DNA of 10,307 nucleotides from Promethearchaeota archaeon. GTDB lineage: Archaea; Asgardarchaeota; Lokiarchaeia; Sigynarchaeales; SOKP01. The stretch spans positions 1 through 10,307 of the forward strand of contig JAEOTL010000247.1 of NCBI GenBank assembly GCA_016839845.1, written 5' to 3'. A program made the position numbers and the translations under genes. The notes below the pieces were generated by a model. It was not told the origin of the DNA. It saw only the letters and a list, made by a program, of their open reading frames with translations, and did not search any database. Each line of letters starts with the position of its first letter. Position 1 is the first letter of the stretch. Shown here piece by piece: positions 1-6,619 of this stretch.

Positions 1-17
1 ACCTAAGTTTAATTGTT

Positions 18-1583
18 ATGGAAAGATTTAATTCTGAAAAAGTATCAGCAGAAGAGGTCTTAATTGCGGATAATAATGCCCAATGGTTAGGGATCCCTTT
101 AATTCATTTAATGGAGTGTGCTGGATATAGTATTGCAGATGAGGTAATAAAACGATATAAACTGAGTGAAAAATCTACCGTTGTTATATTTTGTGGTACT
201 GGTAATAATGGCGGTGATGGATTTGTTGCGGCACGACATTTAGCAGCATTCAATATAAAATCACTGGTAGTTCTTTTAGGTCACCCCGAAAATATCAGAA
301 CTACAGCTTCTAAGTATAACTGGAAGGTTATAAGAGACAAAGTGAATTACATGGTAAAAACAGTCGTTATTCGTGATTCTACAGATCTAAAAAAAATAAA
401 GCTGTTATATGAAAACAAAAAAAGAATTGGACTGATAATTGATGGCTTATTAGGAACAGGAATTAGTGGGACCCTTCGAGAGCCAATATCTACAACAATT
501 GATCTTATTAATGAGGTAAGAGAAGAAACAGGAGTAAATGTTATATCTATTGACTTACCATCAGGAATGAACCCAAATTCAGGAGAAGTAACACACAAAG
601 CCGTCAAAGCTGATCTAGTTATAGCACTCCACCGTATTAAAAATGGACTGGATATAAGTAGTGATTTTATCGAAGAAGTCGTAATCAGATCTATCGGTAT
701 CCCTTATGAGGCTAATCTTTTTGTAGGATTGGGGGATCTGCTTTCGACGCTTAAAATTAGAAAGATCGACAACTATAAAGGCCAATTTGGAAGGATGTTG
801 GTAATAGGTGGGTCTAAAAATTATTCTGGGGCACCAGCTTATTCATCTTTAACAGGGATTAATTTTGGATTAGATTTAGTAATAACCTATGTTCCTGAAG
901 TAGTAGGAGATGCTATAAGAAATTATTCACCAAATATGATAGTTAGAACGAGTCCTGGTGATTGGTTAGATATGAACTCTTTTACTGAAATCTCTGAGTT
1001 AGTTGAATGGTCAAATGTGGTTTTAATAGGACCAGGCTTGGGACAAGAAAAAAAAACAGAAGAACTCTTAGTTAATTTGTTACATGAGTTGAATCAAGGC
1101 AATAAATCCTATGTACTTGATGCTGATGCTTTGAAGCTCATCAAAAACCATCTCGATTTAATTAAAGGGAAGAATGTGATAGTAACACCTCACGAAGGGG
1201 AATTAAAAGTAATGGTTAATTCGGAATTACCGGGGTTTGATCTTATTGAGGAACGGGGCAAAGCAGTGCTAAAACTTGCTAAAAACTTGGGTGTAACACT
1301 TCTAGTAAAGGGTCCTTATGATTATATTTCGGATGGTAAAAGATTAAAGATAAATAGAACTGGTTGCCCGGAAATGTCAATTGGAGGAACAGGCGATGTG
1401 TTAGCTGGATTATGTGCGAGTTTTTTAGCCACTGAAAACGATCTATTCGAATCTGCTTGTTCTGCTGCGTTTTTAAATGGAGTTATTGGGGAATACTGTA
1501 AAGACCAAATAGGAACGCGATTCACCGCAATGGACATGCTTAATAATATCAATTCTACACTTTCGAACTTAAACGACCTGTAA
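18..1583 (+). CDS. nnrE-nnrD: Bifunctional NAD(P)H-hydrate epimerase / ADP-dependent NAD(P)H-hydrate dehydratase
   Basis: A 521-residue fusion of both enzymes that repair hydrated NADH and NADPH (NADHX/NADPHX) in the cytosol. The N-terminal half (about 1-235) is the YjeF_N epimerase, with GTGNNGGDGFVAARHL at residues 60-74, GLLGTG near 143-148 and IDLPSG at 178-183. The C-terminal half (about 245-521) is the ribokinase-like YjeF_C dehydratase. It begins at YKGQFGRMLVIGGS and carries GPGLG (338-342), LDADAL (367-372), TPHEGEL (390-396) and GGTGDVLAG (456-464), in which Asp460 is the expected catalytic base. Length and motif order match the usual prokaryotic fusion, so it should be active. ATG 18 is chosen because the protein starts with the normal helix before the epimerase fold. 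A 222-base gap separates it from the next gene, so it is probably a separate housekeeping unit unrelated to the cytoskeletal genes. Confidence 0.95.
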   Translation: MERFNSEKVSAEEVLIADNNAQWLGIPLIHLMECAGYSIADEVIKRYKLSEKSTVVIFCGTGNNGGDGFVAARHLAAFNIKSLVVLLGHPENIRTTASKYNWKVIRDKVNYMVKTVVIRDSTDLKKIKLLYENKKRIGLIIDGLLGTGISGTLREPISTTIDLINEVREETGVNVISIDLPSGMNPNSGEVTHKAVKADLVIALHRIKNGLDISSDFIEEVVIRSIGIPYEANLFVGLGDLLSTLKIRKIDNYKGQFGRMLVIGGSKNYSGAPAYSSLTGINFGLDLVITYVPEVVGDAIRNYSPNMIVRTSPGDWLDMNSFTEISELVEWSNVVLIGPGLGQEKKTEELLVNLLHELNQGNKSYVLDADALKLIKNHLDLIKGKNVIVTPHEGELKVMVNSELPGFDLIEERGKAVLKLAKNLGVTLLVKGPYDYISDGKRLKINRTGCPEMSIGGTGDVLAGLCASFLATENDLFESACSAAFLNGVIGEYCKDQIGTRFTAMDMLNNINSTLSNLNDL

Positions 1584-1633
1584 AGGTTACTCGATCCAAA
1601 AAACTGATATTTAGATGAGGATTGTCAGAAGGT

Positions 1634-1646
1634 GTTTTATCTTTTT
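1634..1646 (+). terminator. Possible T-rich terminator after nnrE-nnrD
   Basis: A short T-rich stretch (two T runs interrupted by ATC) lies 50 bases after the stop of the repair enzyme. Archaeal RNA polymerase can terminate at such runs without a hairpin. The tract is weak, so termination may be partial. Confidence 0.25.
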
Positions 1647-1745
1647 GATATAAATTTATTAATTTCTAATTTATTATTATATTAAACTAGTAATTATGAT
1701 AGTTTAGTTGAGGTTTTTATTTAGTATTTGACCACTAAGATCATA

Positions 1746-1758
1746 CTAATATAATACG
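1746..1758 (+). promoter_or_regulatory. Possible TATA box for the gelsolin-like gene
   Basis: The sequence CTAATATAATAC resembles an archaeal TATA box. Initiation about 25 bases downstream would give a leader of about 30 bases containing the GGAG at 1791-1794. The surrounding 220-base gap is very AT-rich and offers other candidates, such as GATATAAATTT near 1647. Confidence 0.3.
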
Positions 1759-1790
1759 TGAAACTCAACATATCTGTAAAAAAATAGATT

Positions 1791-1794
1791 GGAG
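1791..1794 (+). promoter_or_regulatory. Ribosome binding site supporting a TTG start
   Basis: GGAG lies 11 bases before TTG 1806. The spacing is somewhat long, but there is no in-frame ATG or GTG close by, and the translation from this TTG immediately gives the first beta strand of the gelsolin fold. Confidence 0.35.
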
Positions 1795-1805
1795 ATTGAC
1801 AAAAT

Positions 1806-2639
1806 TTGAGCCCACAACTTTTTTTAATTAATCCTGATGGAACAACTACTGAAATTACATCAGAGGGACCAATCAAGGATTCATTAAAAACTGATGAATG
1901 TTATGTTCTTGTTGCAGATGATAAAAGAAAAGTCTATCTTTGGAAAGGTATTAAGAGCAGCGTACGTTCTAAGTTCATAGGAGCAAAAAGATCCCAAGAA
2001 ATCCGAGGTCAAGTGGGAATGCATTTTAGTGTAATCCCCCTTGATGAAGGTGAAGAAGATCCAGAATTCCTTACCTTGATTGGTGGAAAAACAGAGGGGG
2101 GAATTGCTAGAGAAATTAAAGACGAGCCAGTGACTGCCCCCTCAGTACATCCTTTAAGAGATAAGGACACCTTTGGCCCGCCAAAACCTGCGGAGGGAAT
2201 GAATATCGCAGGAAGTAAATCTCGGCTAGCTCAAAATACGGGGCCACTTTATCGGGGAGATGGATCAACAGCCGCACTTATTCAAGAAGAAGTTCAAGTA
2301 GATTTTCAGGATATTATGAAAAGGTTGGAAGAAATAGAGATGCCTGCGGGATTTGAAAGGGAATTGATAATTATTGGTAATCAAGCGTATTCCGTAGTTG
2401 AAAAAGTCCAACAGTTTTTAGGAGATAAACAAGTTTCAAAAGAGATTTCAAAAGTAGGAGCAATCCCAGAGGGTATATTCTTCGCAGAAAATTACAGTCC
2501 AAGAATTTTAAGTGAAAATGGAAAAATCCTAGCTATTGAGTTTCTTAAACGAACCGGGCAAGAATCTGAGCCTGTAGCGGGTAAAACTAAACGAGAATTA
2601 CTAAAAGAACAAATTAAAGAACAATTACGGGGAAGTTAA
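1806..2639 (+). CDS. Gelsolin-like domain protein with unclassified C-terminal region
   Basis: A 277-residue protein starting at TTG. Residues about 1-95 match one gelsolin-fold domain: LFLINPDG, then DECYVLVADDKRKVYLWKG (30-48), a helix with SSVRSKFIGAKRSQEIR (51-67), and EGEEDPEFLTLIGG (81-94). The last of these is the family's usual closing strand and helix. Gelsolin-family proteins bind, sever or cap actin filaments, and Asgard archaea encode one- and two-domain versions that act on their own actins. A proline-containing linker (about 105-165) follows, then a second folded part (about 166-250) with ERELIIIGNQAYSVVEKVQQF and IPEGIFFAENYSPRILSENG. I cannot assign that part; it may be a degenerate second gelsolin domain. 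The tail is charged and helical. Acidic residues usually found in the type-2 calcium site helix are replaced (V53 R54 S55), so calcium dependence is doubtful. It is convergent with the Roadblock gene. Confidence 0.8.
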   Translation: MSPQLFLINPDGTTTEITSEGPIKDSLKTDECYVLVADDKRKVYLWKGIKSSVRSKFIGAKRSQEIRGQVGMHFSVIPLDEGEEDPEFLTLIGGKTEGGIAREIKDEPVTAPSVHPLRDKDTFGPPKPAEGMNIAGSKSRLAQNTGPLYRGDGSTAALIQEEVQVDFQDIMKRLEEIEMPAGFERELIIIGNQAYSVVEKVQQFLGDKQVSKEISKVGAIPEGIFFAENYSPRILSENGKILAIEFLKRTGQESEPVAGKTKRELLKEQIKEQLRGS

Positions 2640-2714
2640 ATACGTAAATTTCAATCCTTTACTACTTATTTTCCTTATATAAATTCTAATTTCTAACACA
2701 TCCCTTATTTTAAA

Positions 2715-2732
2715 GAATTAATTCATTAATTC
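2715..2732. repeat. AT-rich inverted repeat between convergent genes
   Basis: GAATTAAT, two bases (TC), then ATTAATTC: a perfect 8-base inverted repeat in the 129-base gap between the two convergent genes. It could mark a shared 3' end, but its low complexity makes chance a fair explanation. Confidence 0.3.
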
Positions 2733-2768
2733 TATTCATAAACGGAGAGAATGAAGGATTTATTCGGA

Positions 2769-3155
2769 TTAGGTCGGATATCGCTTGGATATCTCTGAGC
2801 TATAATATCTAAACACCTTCACGACCTTTCCAAGATCTTCAATGTGTCTTGAAGCACCCATTAAAAAAAATCTACCAGCAGCACTCAAAATAATGAATCC
2901 GTTGTCTCCACGTAAGATGACCTCGAGCATGTTTGTATATCCGAGGGAGGTTATTGCATCTCCGCCGGATTGCATAACAACAGCACTTAGGCTCGCAAAT
3001 AGATCGGGATCTACGTTATACCCTGGGACTGCACTAAAGGCAAGCCTTAAACCCTCCCTAGTTATAAGTGCTAGTGACTCGAGCTCACTATATTCAGTTA
3101 TACTCCCAAGGAACGCGCTAAGGGATTGGGCTTCTTCTGGTGTCAATTCTGCCAT
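2769..3155 (-). CDS. Roadblock/LC7 domain protein (MglB-like)
   Basis: A 128-residue single-domain protein covering the full Roadblock/LC7 fold. It has a first helix (about 6-20), the paired strands ESLALITREGLRLAF (25-40), a long helix DPDLFASLSAVVMQS (49-63) running to Gly72, strands EVILRGDNGFIIL (78-90) and FFLMGAS (96-102), and a final helix IEDLGKVVKVFRYYSSEI (105-122). Proteins of this family dimerise and bind small Ras-like GTPases as scaffolds, activating partners or sensors (MglB with MglA in bacteria; dynein light chain and Ragulator in eukaryotes). They are greatly expanded in Asgard archaea. No GTPase is encoded in this window, so the partner lies elsewhere. The start ATG has no clear Shine-Dalgarno site. 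A longer open frame on the opposite strand (2842-3276) does not resemble a protein family and is taken as a shadow. Confidence 0.85.
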   Translation of the reverse strand: MAELTPEEAQSLSAFLGSITEYSELESLALITREGLRLAFSAVPGYNVDPDLFASLSAVVMQSGGDAITSLGYTNMLEVILRGDNGFIILSAAGRFFLMGASRHIEDLGKVVKVFRYYSSEISKRYPT

Positions 3156-3210
3156 GATAAATTCATTTAATATTATTATTATTATAAAATATTTAGATAA
3201 TTCAAACTTA

Positions 3211-3228
3211 AAAATTTATATTTCTTGT
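3211..3228 (-). promoter_or_regulatory. Probable promoter of the Roadblock gene
   Basis: Read on the minus strand this gives AAGAAATATAAATTTT: a purine-rich BRE-like element followed by a good archaeal TATA box. It is centred about 60 bases before the start codon, predicting a short leader of about 35 bases. A TTA/ATT trinucleotide run (3171-3186) lies within that leader. Confidence 0.4.
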
Positions 3229-3382
3229 TCAATGAGAGCTAATAAAATGATTTTTGATTTTTATTGCACATTATAAAAATGATCTGATAAAATCTAGATA
3301 AATATCTTATACTGGAATTTGTATATTAGTTATATCAAAAGAAAACAATTTTTGAAAGAGATTTTAAAGTCGACCACCTATT

Positions 3383-3395
3383 ATTATATTAAATT
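3383..3395 (+). promoter_or_regulatory. Probable promoter of the VWA protein gene, leaderless start
   Basis: The TATA-like element TTATATTAAAT is centred about 25 bases before GTG 3414 and 31 bases before ATG 3420. Archaeal transcripts begin about 25 bases after the TATA centre, so the mRNA would begin at or next to the start codon. This fits the absence of a Shine-Dalgarno site. ATTTTAAAG at 3361-3369 is a second candidate. Confidence 0.35.
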
Positions 3396-3413
3396 AATTA
3401 GAAAAAAATTTGA

Positions 3414-5558
3414 GTGAACATGTCCGAAATTAAGCTATTTGTGGATGCAAATAATGATATCAGTGATAAAGTAGTAGTTTGTAAATCAAATGCAGATAAA
3501 TTAGGATTAAAAGGCGGTAACTCAGTTGAAGTTATAAACACAGATAATAATCTAAAGAAAATTGTTAAACTGGAAATTTCAGATGATATGTTAGATTTTG
3601 CGGGGCAATTTGCTAGAAACATTCTTAATGACCTACAATTTTCGGGTGTAGAATTAACTCTTCGTCCTGTAAGTGCTGACACAGCTCCTTCTACTCCAGC
3701 TGTCAGCACCCCTATGACTCCATCACCAGCACCATCGCCTGCTCCTGCACAACCTTCAAGTTTTTCTCCCCCACCGAGTCCTCCACCTCCTCAACCAACT
3801 TTAAGTCCTGCACCTCAACCTACTCCAGCCCCCCAACCTACAGCAATTCCTCAACACCAACTACAACCATCTCCTACACCACAATATACACCTCCTCCTC
3901 AACCTTCATTATCACCTTTACCTGGTCGCCCTCCTCAACCTTCAACTATTGGCGTTCAACCATCTGCTGTTGGACAGCCCTCTATTGAATCAGCGGCTCC
4001 AGCTGATCCTTATCCGAATAAGATTGATGTTAATATGCTCCAAAGTCAGAGAGGTGGGTTGATTCTTAAACCAGTGTTAGAAAATACAATTCAAGGAGGA
4101 AGAATCCAGCTAAATCCAAATATTCTTCAGCAGTTAGGTCTCGGACAGGGAATGTTAATCGGATGGGAAGATCCATTATCAAGGTCCATGGGCTCAGCTC
4201 GAATTGATAGTGCTAATATTGGTCCAAATGAAATTAAGATGAGTTTTGATACCTATGAAGAAACAAATGTTCAAGCGGACTTAATTGTTGTCTATTCTAC
4301 GGAACCTCCAATCCAGGCGGTTAATGAATTAATGCTTGAAGTGGAATCTCAACCTAATCTAATGGGATATGCCATGGTTAGCCCTCGAACCCAATACTCA
4401 CTTTCCCTACAACAAGGGGATATCTTAGCTTTCGAAGATGAGCTTACAGGAGCAATGGGTGCAGGAAAGGTTGATGTTCTTGAATCTGTACCAGATAATG
4501 TAATTGTTATTGATAGTGAGATTTTGGAAGCTTCAGGAATCGGAAGTTTTGAAGTTAAAGTTTCAAAAAACCAAAGAACAATAATACCCCTACAGAGTAT
4601 TTCTCTCGGGATTTCACCGATTTCAGGAGAAGGTATCTGGGAGATCATAAGTACCGCACGGGAAAATGTAGAATCCATGAAAGGATGGATATCTAACTAT
4701 ATTATCTTCAAGGGAATAAAACTCAGATGGAACGCTGTAAATATTGCTTGTTCAATTTTGGATACTGTCCCTGATCTTACAGGTGATATCTTCGCCAAAG
4801 TTACCGAAAACACCACCTTATCTTTAAGTCCCGTGGGTTTGATTCCATTTAATGCTATATTGATAATTGACATAAGTAGGTCGATGATGGCTCGAGATGT
4901 GTTAGTTGTGAATATTGCACCTGCCATAGAGGGGATCAAAGCCGCTATGGAATCAAGAGAGATTCAAGAGTTTTTAAAACATTTTAAAGATGGAGTAAAT
5001 ATACCACGGAGAATCTCAGCAGCGTTTGCAGCAGTTCTTTTCTTAAGTGAGAAAGTGGGAAGAGGATTTGGAGAGAAGGTTGCGGTAATTCGTTTCGCAG
5101 ACGAGGCTCAGATAATGCCATTTGGTAATGGTTATTATATGGATTCTGCAAGTGGTAAAAAAGGAGTTCTTGAAGATGCTGCTCGTATGATAGTAGATCG
5201 TATAGGAAATAGTTATGGCCAAGCCACTAATATGGGGGCTGCAATGCTTCAAGCGAATAATGTGTTACATGAGTTTCAAAGAATTAGTCCAGACCAGCCT
5301 ACGATGATAGTATTGTTAACAGACGGCATTCCGACTGACGGACAAGATTTCTTAAATGAGGTAAAGAAGCTTTCGGAGAATGTCAACGTCGTAACGTATA
5401 TTGTTGGTTTAGGAAATCCTGATGATGAGTTAATGGCTCGTGCTGCTGCTTTGTGTGGTGGTGAATACTTCAAACCAGAAGATGCCGGAGAATTATTAGT
5501 TTGGTACTCAAAGAGAGCTCGGGATCTCACTGTAAAATTAAAGGCTCATAAAGAGTAA
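3414..5558 (+). CDS. VWA domain protein with proline-rich linker and two barrel-like repeats
   Basis: A 714-residue protein with no signal peptide or clear membrane segment, so probably cytosolic. Residues 1-86 form a beta domain with KLGLKGGNSVEV (29-40), recalling double-psi-barrel/Cdc48-N-type folds. Residues about 88-200 are a low-complexity linker with 40 prolines in the 110 residues 91-200, including PPPPQP. Two related beta domains follow, about 205-297 and 304-386, sharing WEDPLSRSMGSARID (251-265) and FEDELTGAMGAGKVD (340-354). A mixed region (about 390-478) leads into a von Willebrand A domain (about 480-712). Its metal-ion site is complete: DISRS (D486, S488, S490), T605 in GQATNMG, and D637 in LLTDG. 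Such domains bind partner proteins through Mg2+. The usual MoxR-type AAA ATPase partner is not nearby. The polyproline could bind profilin- or SH3-like domains (inference). GTG 3414 is used here; ATG 3420 in the same frame is equally possible. It sits alone between a divergent promoter region and a terminator. Its exact role is unknown. Confidence 0.85.
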   Translation: MNMSEIKLFVDANNDISDKVVVCKSNADKLGLKGGNSVEVINTDNNLKKIVKLEISDDMLDFAGQFARNILNDLQFSGVELTLRPVSADTAPSTPAVSTPMTPSPAPSPAPAQPSSFSPPPSPPPPQPTLSPAPQPTPAPQPTAIPQHQLQPSPTPQYTPPPQPSLSPLPGRPPQPSTIGVQPSAVGQPSIESAAPADPYPNKIDVNMLQSQRGGLILKPVLENTIQGGRIQLNPNILQQLGLGQGMLIGWEDPLSRSMGSARIDSANIGPNEIKMSFDTYEETNVQADLIVVYSTEPPIQAVNELMLEVESQPNLMGYAMVSPRTQYSLSLQQGDILAFEDELTGAMGAGKVDVLESVPDNVIVIDSEILEASGIGSFEVKVSKNQRTIIPLQSISLGISPISGEGIWEIISTARENVESMKGWISNYIIFKGIKLRWNAVNIACSILDTVPDLTGDIFAKVTENTTLSLSPVGLIPFNAILIIDISRSMMARDVLVVNIAPAIEGIKAAMESREIQEFLKHFKDGVNIPRRISAAFAAVLFLSEKVGRGFGEKVAVIRFADEAQIMPFGNGYYMDSASGKKGVLEDAARMIVDRIGNSYGQATNMGAAMLQANNVLHEFQRISPDQPTMIVLLTDGIPTDGQDFLNEVKKLSENVNVVTYIVGLGNPDDELMARAAALCGGEYFKPEDAGELLVWYSKRARDLTVKLKAHKE
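4164..4208 (+). repeat. Internal protein repeat, copy 1 (in VWA protein)
   Basis: Encodes WEDPLSRSMGSARID (residues 251-265), preceded by LGLGQGMLIG. It matches copy 2 at 4431-4475 in the pattern [WF]-E-D-x-L-[ST]-x-[SA]-M-G-[SA]-x-[RK]-[IV]-D. The DNA itself has diverged, so this is an old domain duplication. Confidence 0.6.
4431..4475 (+). repeat. Internal protein repeat, copy 2 (in VWA protein)
   Basis: Encodes FEDELTGAMGAGKVD (residues 340-354), preceded by LSLQQGDILA, parallel to the LGLGQGMLIG before copy 1. The two copies start 89 residues apart, which fits two tandem small beta domains. Confidence 0.6.
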
Positions 5559-5576
5559 GATTTTTACCAAGAATAT

Positions 5577-5607
5577 TTTGATTTTTTATTACTTTTTTTC
5601 TTTTTTG
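5577..5607 (+). terminator. T-rich terminator after the VWA gene
   Basis: Three closely spaced T runs (T6, T7 and T6, broken by ATTAC and C) begin about 20 bases after the stop codon. Runs like these are the usual intrinsic termination signal for archaeal RNA polymerase. This separates the VWA gene from the AbrB-ACT operon. Confidence 0.5.
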
Positions 5608-5654
5608 TGATTCCTACCCAATCTTTAGTTTTTATAGAAACATAATTCCAGTAA

Positions 5655-5668
5655 TATTATTAATAATA
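5655..5668. promoter_or_regulatory. Palindrome just upstream of the AbrB-ACT promoter
   Basis: TATTATTAATAATA is a perfect 14-base palindrome 12 bases upstream of the TATA box. AbrB-type dimers bind AT-rich symmetrical DNA, so this could be an autoregulatory operator. The composition is so simple that chance is a real alternative. Confidence 0.2.
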
Positions 5669-5680
5669 ATTTTGATAATA

Positions 5681-5688
5681 TTTATAAG
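5681..5688 (+). promoter_or_regulatory. Probable TATA box of the AbrB-ACT operon
   Basis: TTTATAAG matches the archaeal box A consensus. Initiation about 25 bases downstream would give a leader of about 35 bases ahead of ATG 5747. It lies after the T-rich terminator of the previous gene, as expected for the start of a new transcription unit. Confidence 0.4.
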
Positions 5689-5746
5689 AAAATTTGATCG
5701 AAGAAATACTGAAATTATTATAAGAAATAGTGGTATATGAAGAAAT

Positions 5747-6154
5747 ATGAAAGACGTAAAAATTATTTCTATTGATAATCGGGGAAGAATCGTCCTTCCG
5801 TTAGTAACTCGAAAAAATTTAGGGATAACTACTAATTCTCAACTGATGCTTGTAAGTGACTCTGAAACAAAGGAAATAAGGATTACTCCCGTAGGAATTT
5901 CAAAAGAAGATAAACCTATTAAGTTTAGAATAACTATGAGCGATGAACCCGGATCTTTGGCAAAAATTGCCACAATTTTTGGAGATCTTGGTATTTCTTT
6001 AATGTATGGGGAAAGTGTAATTGTTGAAAAATCGAAAACTGCGATTTGGACTGTGATTGGACCAACTCCTGGCCATATTTCCCTAGAAGAATTAAAAGAT
6101 AGTTTAGAAAAGAATGGAAAGGCTGTAAGTGTAGAAATTATACCTATTGAATAA
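5747..6154 (+). CDS. AbrB/SpoVT-type DNA-binding and ACT domain regulator
   Basis: A 135-residue protein with two small domains. Residues 3-49 are a swapped-hairpin AbrB domain, with SIDNRGRIVLPLVTRKNLGI (8-27) matching the family pattern of D-x-x-G-R-I-x-[IL]-P followed by a short helix and Leu-Gly. Residues 57-135 are an ACT domain, with FRITMSDEPGSLAKIATIFG (60-79) then DLGISL (80-85), the usual strand, turn and helix where small ligands, often amino acids, bind at a dimer interface. AbrB domains bind DNA as dimers. The combination suggests a transcription regulator that responds to a small molecule (inference). It leads the operon, 41 bases ahead of the next gene, so it may control itself and the genes behind it. 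An out-of-frame ATG at 5737 is too short-lived to matter. Confidence 0.85.
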   Translation: MKDVKIISIDNRGRIVLPLVTRKNLGITTNSQLMLVSDSETKEIRITPVGISKEDKPIKFRITMSDEPGSLAKIATIFGDLGISLMYGESVIVEKSKTAIWTVIGPTPGHISLEELKDSLEKNGKAVSVEIIPIE

Positions 6155-6182
6155 TACATCTCTAAAAATTGGATAATTGAAA

Positions 6183-6187
6183 GAGGG
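6183..6187 (+). promoter_or_regulatory. Shine-Dalgarno site of the basic coiled-coil gene
   Basis: GAGGG eight bases before ATG 6196. It supports this start and indicates translation from an internal position of the operon mRNA. Confidence 0.5.
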
Positions 6188-6195
6188 TTGAGAAA

Positions 6196-6567
6196 ATGGG
6201 AAAGAAAAAAAAGAAAGAAAAGAGAAAGAAATTAGAAGATAACACCGATGAACTCGAACAGTTTCAAGAATACTCATTGGATACAGCACTCCATTCAACA
6301 AAATCAACAGAAACTACACTCCAAAGTTTAATGAGAGAAGTGACTGAAGAAAAAGGACTTCTCCAATCAAAAAAGGAAGAAGAAAAAGTTCAACCCCACC
6401 TATCACATGAAAGCAGGAGTAAGATAGCAGAAGCTTATGCTTTGGAGGATGTGCCGTTAACGCAAAGGAAATCAGATCAAAAAAGTCAAAAATCAAAGGT
6501 TAAACCTAAAGAAAAAAAAAAAAGCAACCGCGAAATCACCTACAACTACAGACAAGTCACGTCCTAA
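6196..6567 (+). CDS. Lysine-rich protein, N-terminal part of a frameshifted gene
   Basis: A 123-residue reading frame with no family I recognise. It starts with a very basic stretch (MGKKKKKEKRKK), continues as a charged region rich in Glu, Lys, Ser and Gln with little sign of a folded core, and includes HESRSKIAEAYALEDVPL at about 74-91. At an uninterrupted run of 12 A (6512-6523) the frame goes on for only 14 codons of atypical sequence before a stop. Skipping one A instead joins it to the open frame ending at 7045, giving one protein of about 282 residues with a continuous Lys/Pro/Ser/Thr linker. The two pieces are therefore very probably one gene, interrupted by a sequencing error, a recent mutation or a slippage site. 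It has a good ribosome binding site and follows the AbrB-ACT gene by 41 bases. Confidence 0.6.
   Translation: MGKKKKKEKRKKLEDNTDELEQFQEYSLDTALHSTKSTETTLQSLMREVTEEKGLLQSKKEEEKVQPHLSHESRSKIAEAYALEDVPLTQRKSDQKSQKSKVKPKEKKKSNREITYNYRQVTS
6512..6523 (+). other. A12 homopolymer: frameshift or slippage site
   Basis: Twelve consecutive A after a G. With 11 A the reading would be Glu-Lys-Lys-Lys-Ala-Thr-Ala-Lys and stay open to 7045; with 12 it stops at 6567. Long A runs are classical places both for homopolymer sequencing errors and for RNA polymerase slippage. Confidence 0.7.
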
Positions 6568-6619
6568 GATTCAGATAGAAGCATCAACAGTCCCTACTCC
6601 CCAGGAAGAGAGTAAAAAA

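Noticed and set aside
1584..1805. Possible small RNA or small gene in the 222-base gap
   Set aside because: I saw no tRNA-like fold, no convincing box C/D pair, and only a frame of about a dozen codons; only promoter-like AT sequence is supported.
3171..3186. TTA/ATT trinucleotide run as a functional repeat
   Set aside because: It is short, in an AT-rich leader, and similar runs occur in other gaps here.
2842..3276. Open frame of 144 codons on the plus strand, longer than the Roadblock gene it overlaps
   Set aside because: Its product matches no fold and the opposite strand encodes a full, recognisable Roadblock/LC7 domain over the same bases.
3398..5530. Several minus-strand open frames of 69-109 codons inside the VWA gene
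   Set aside because: They are shadows of the plus-strand gene, whose domains and linker are coherent throughout.
4872..5530. VWA protein as part of a MoxR-VWA chaperone pair
   Set aside because: No AAA ATPase is encoded in the window and the rest of the architecture differs from typical MoxR-associated VWA proteins.
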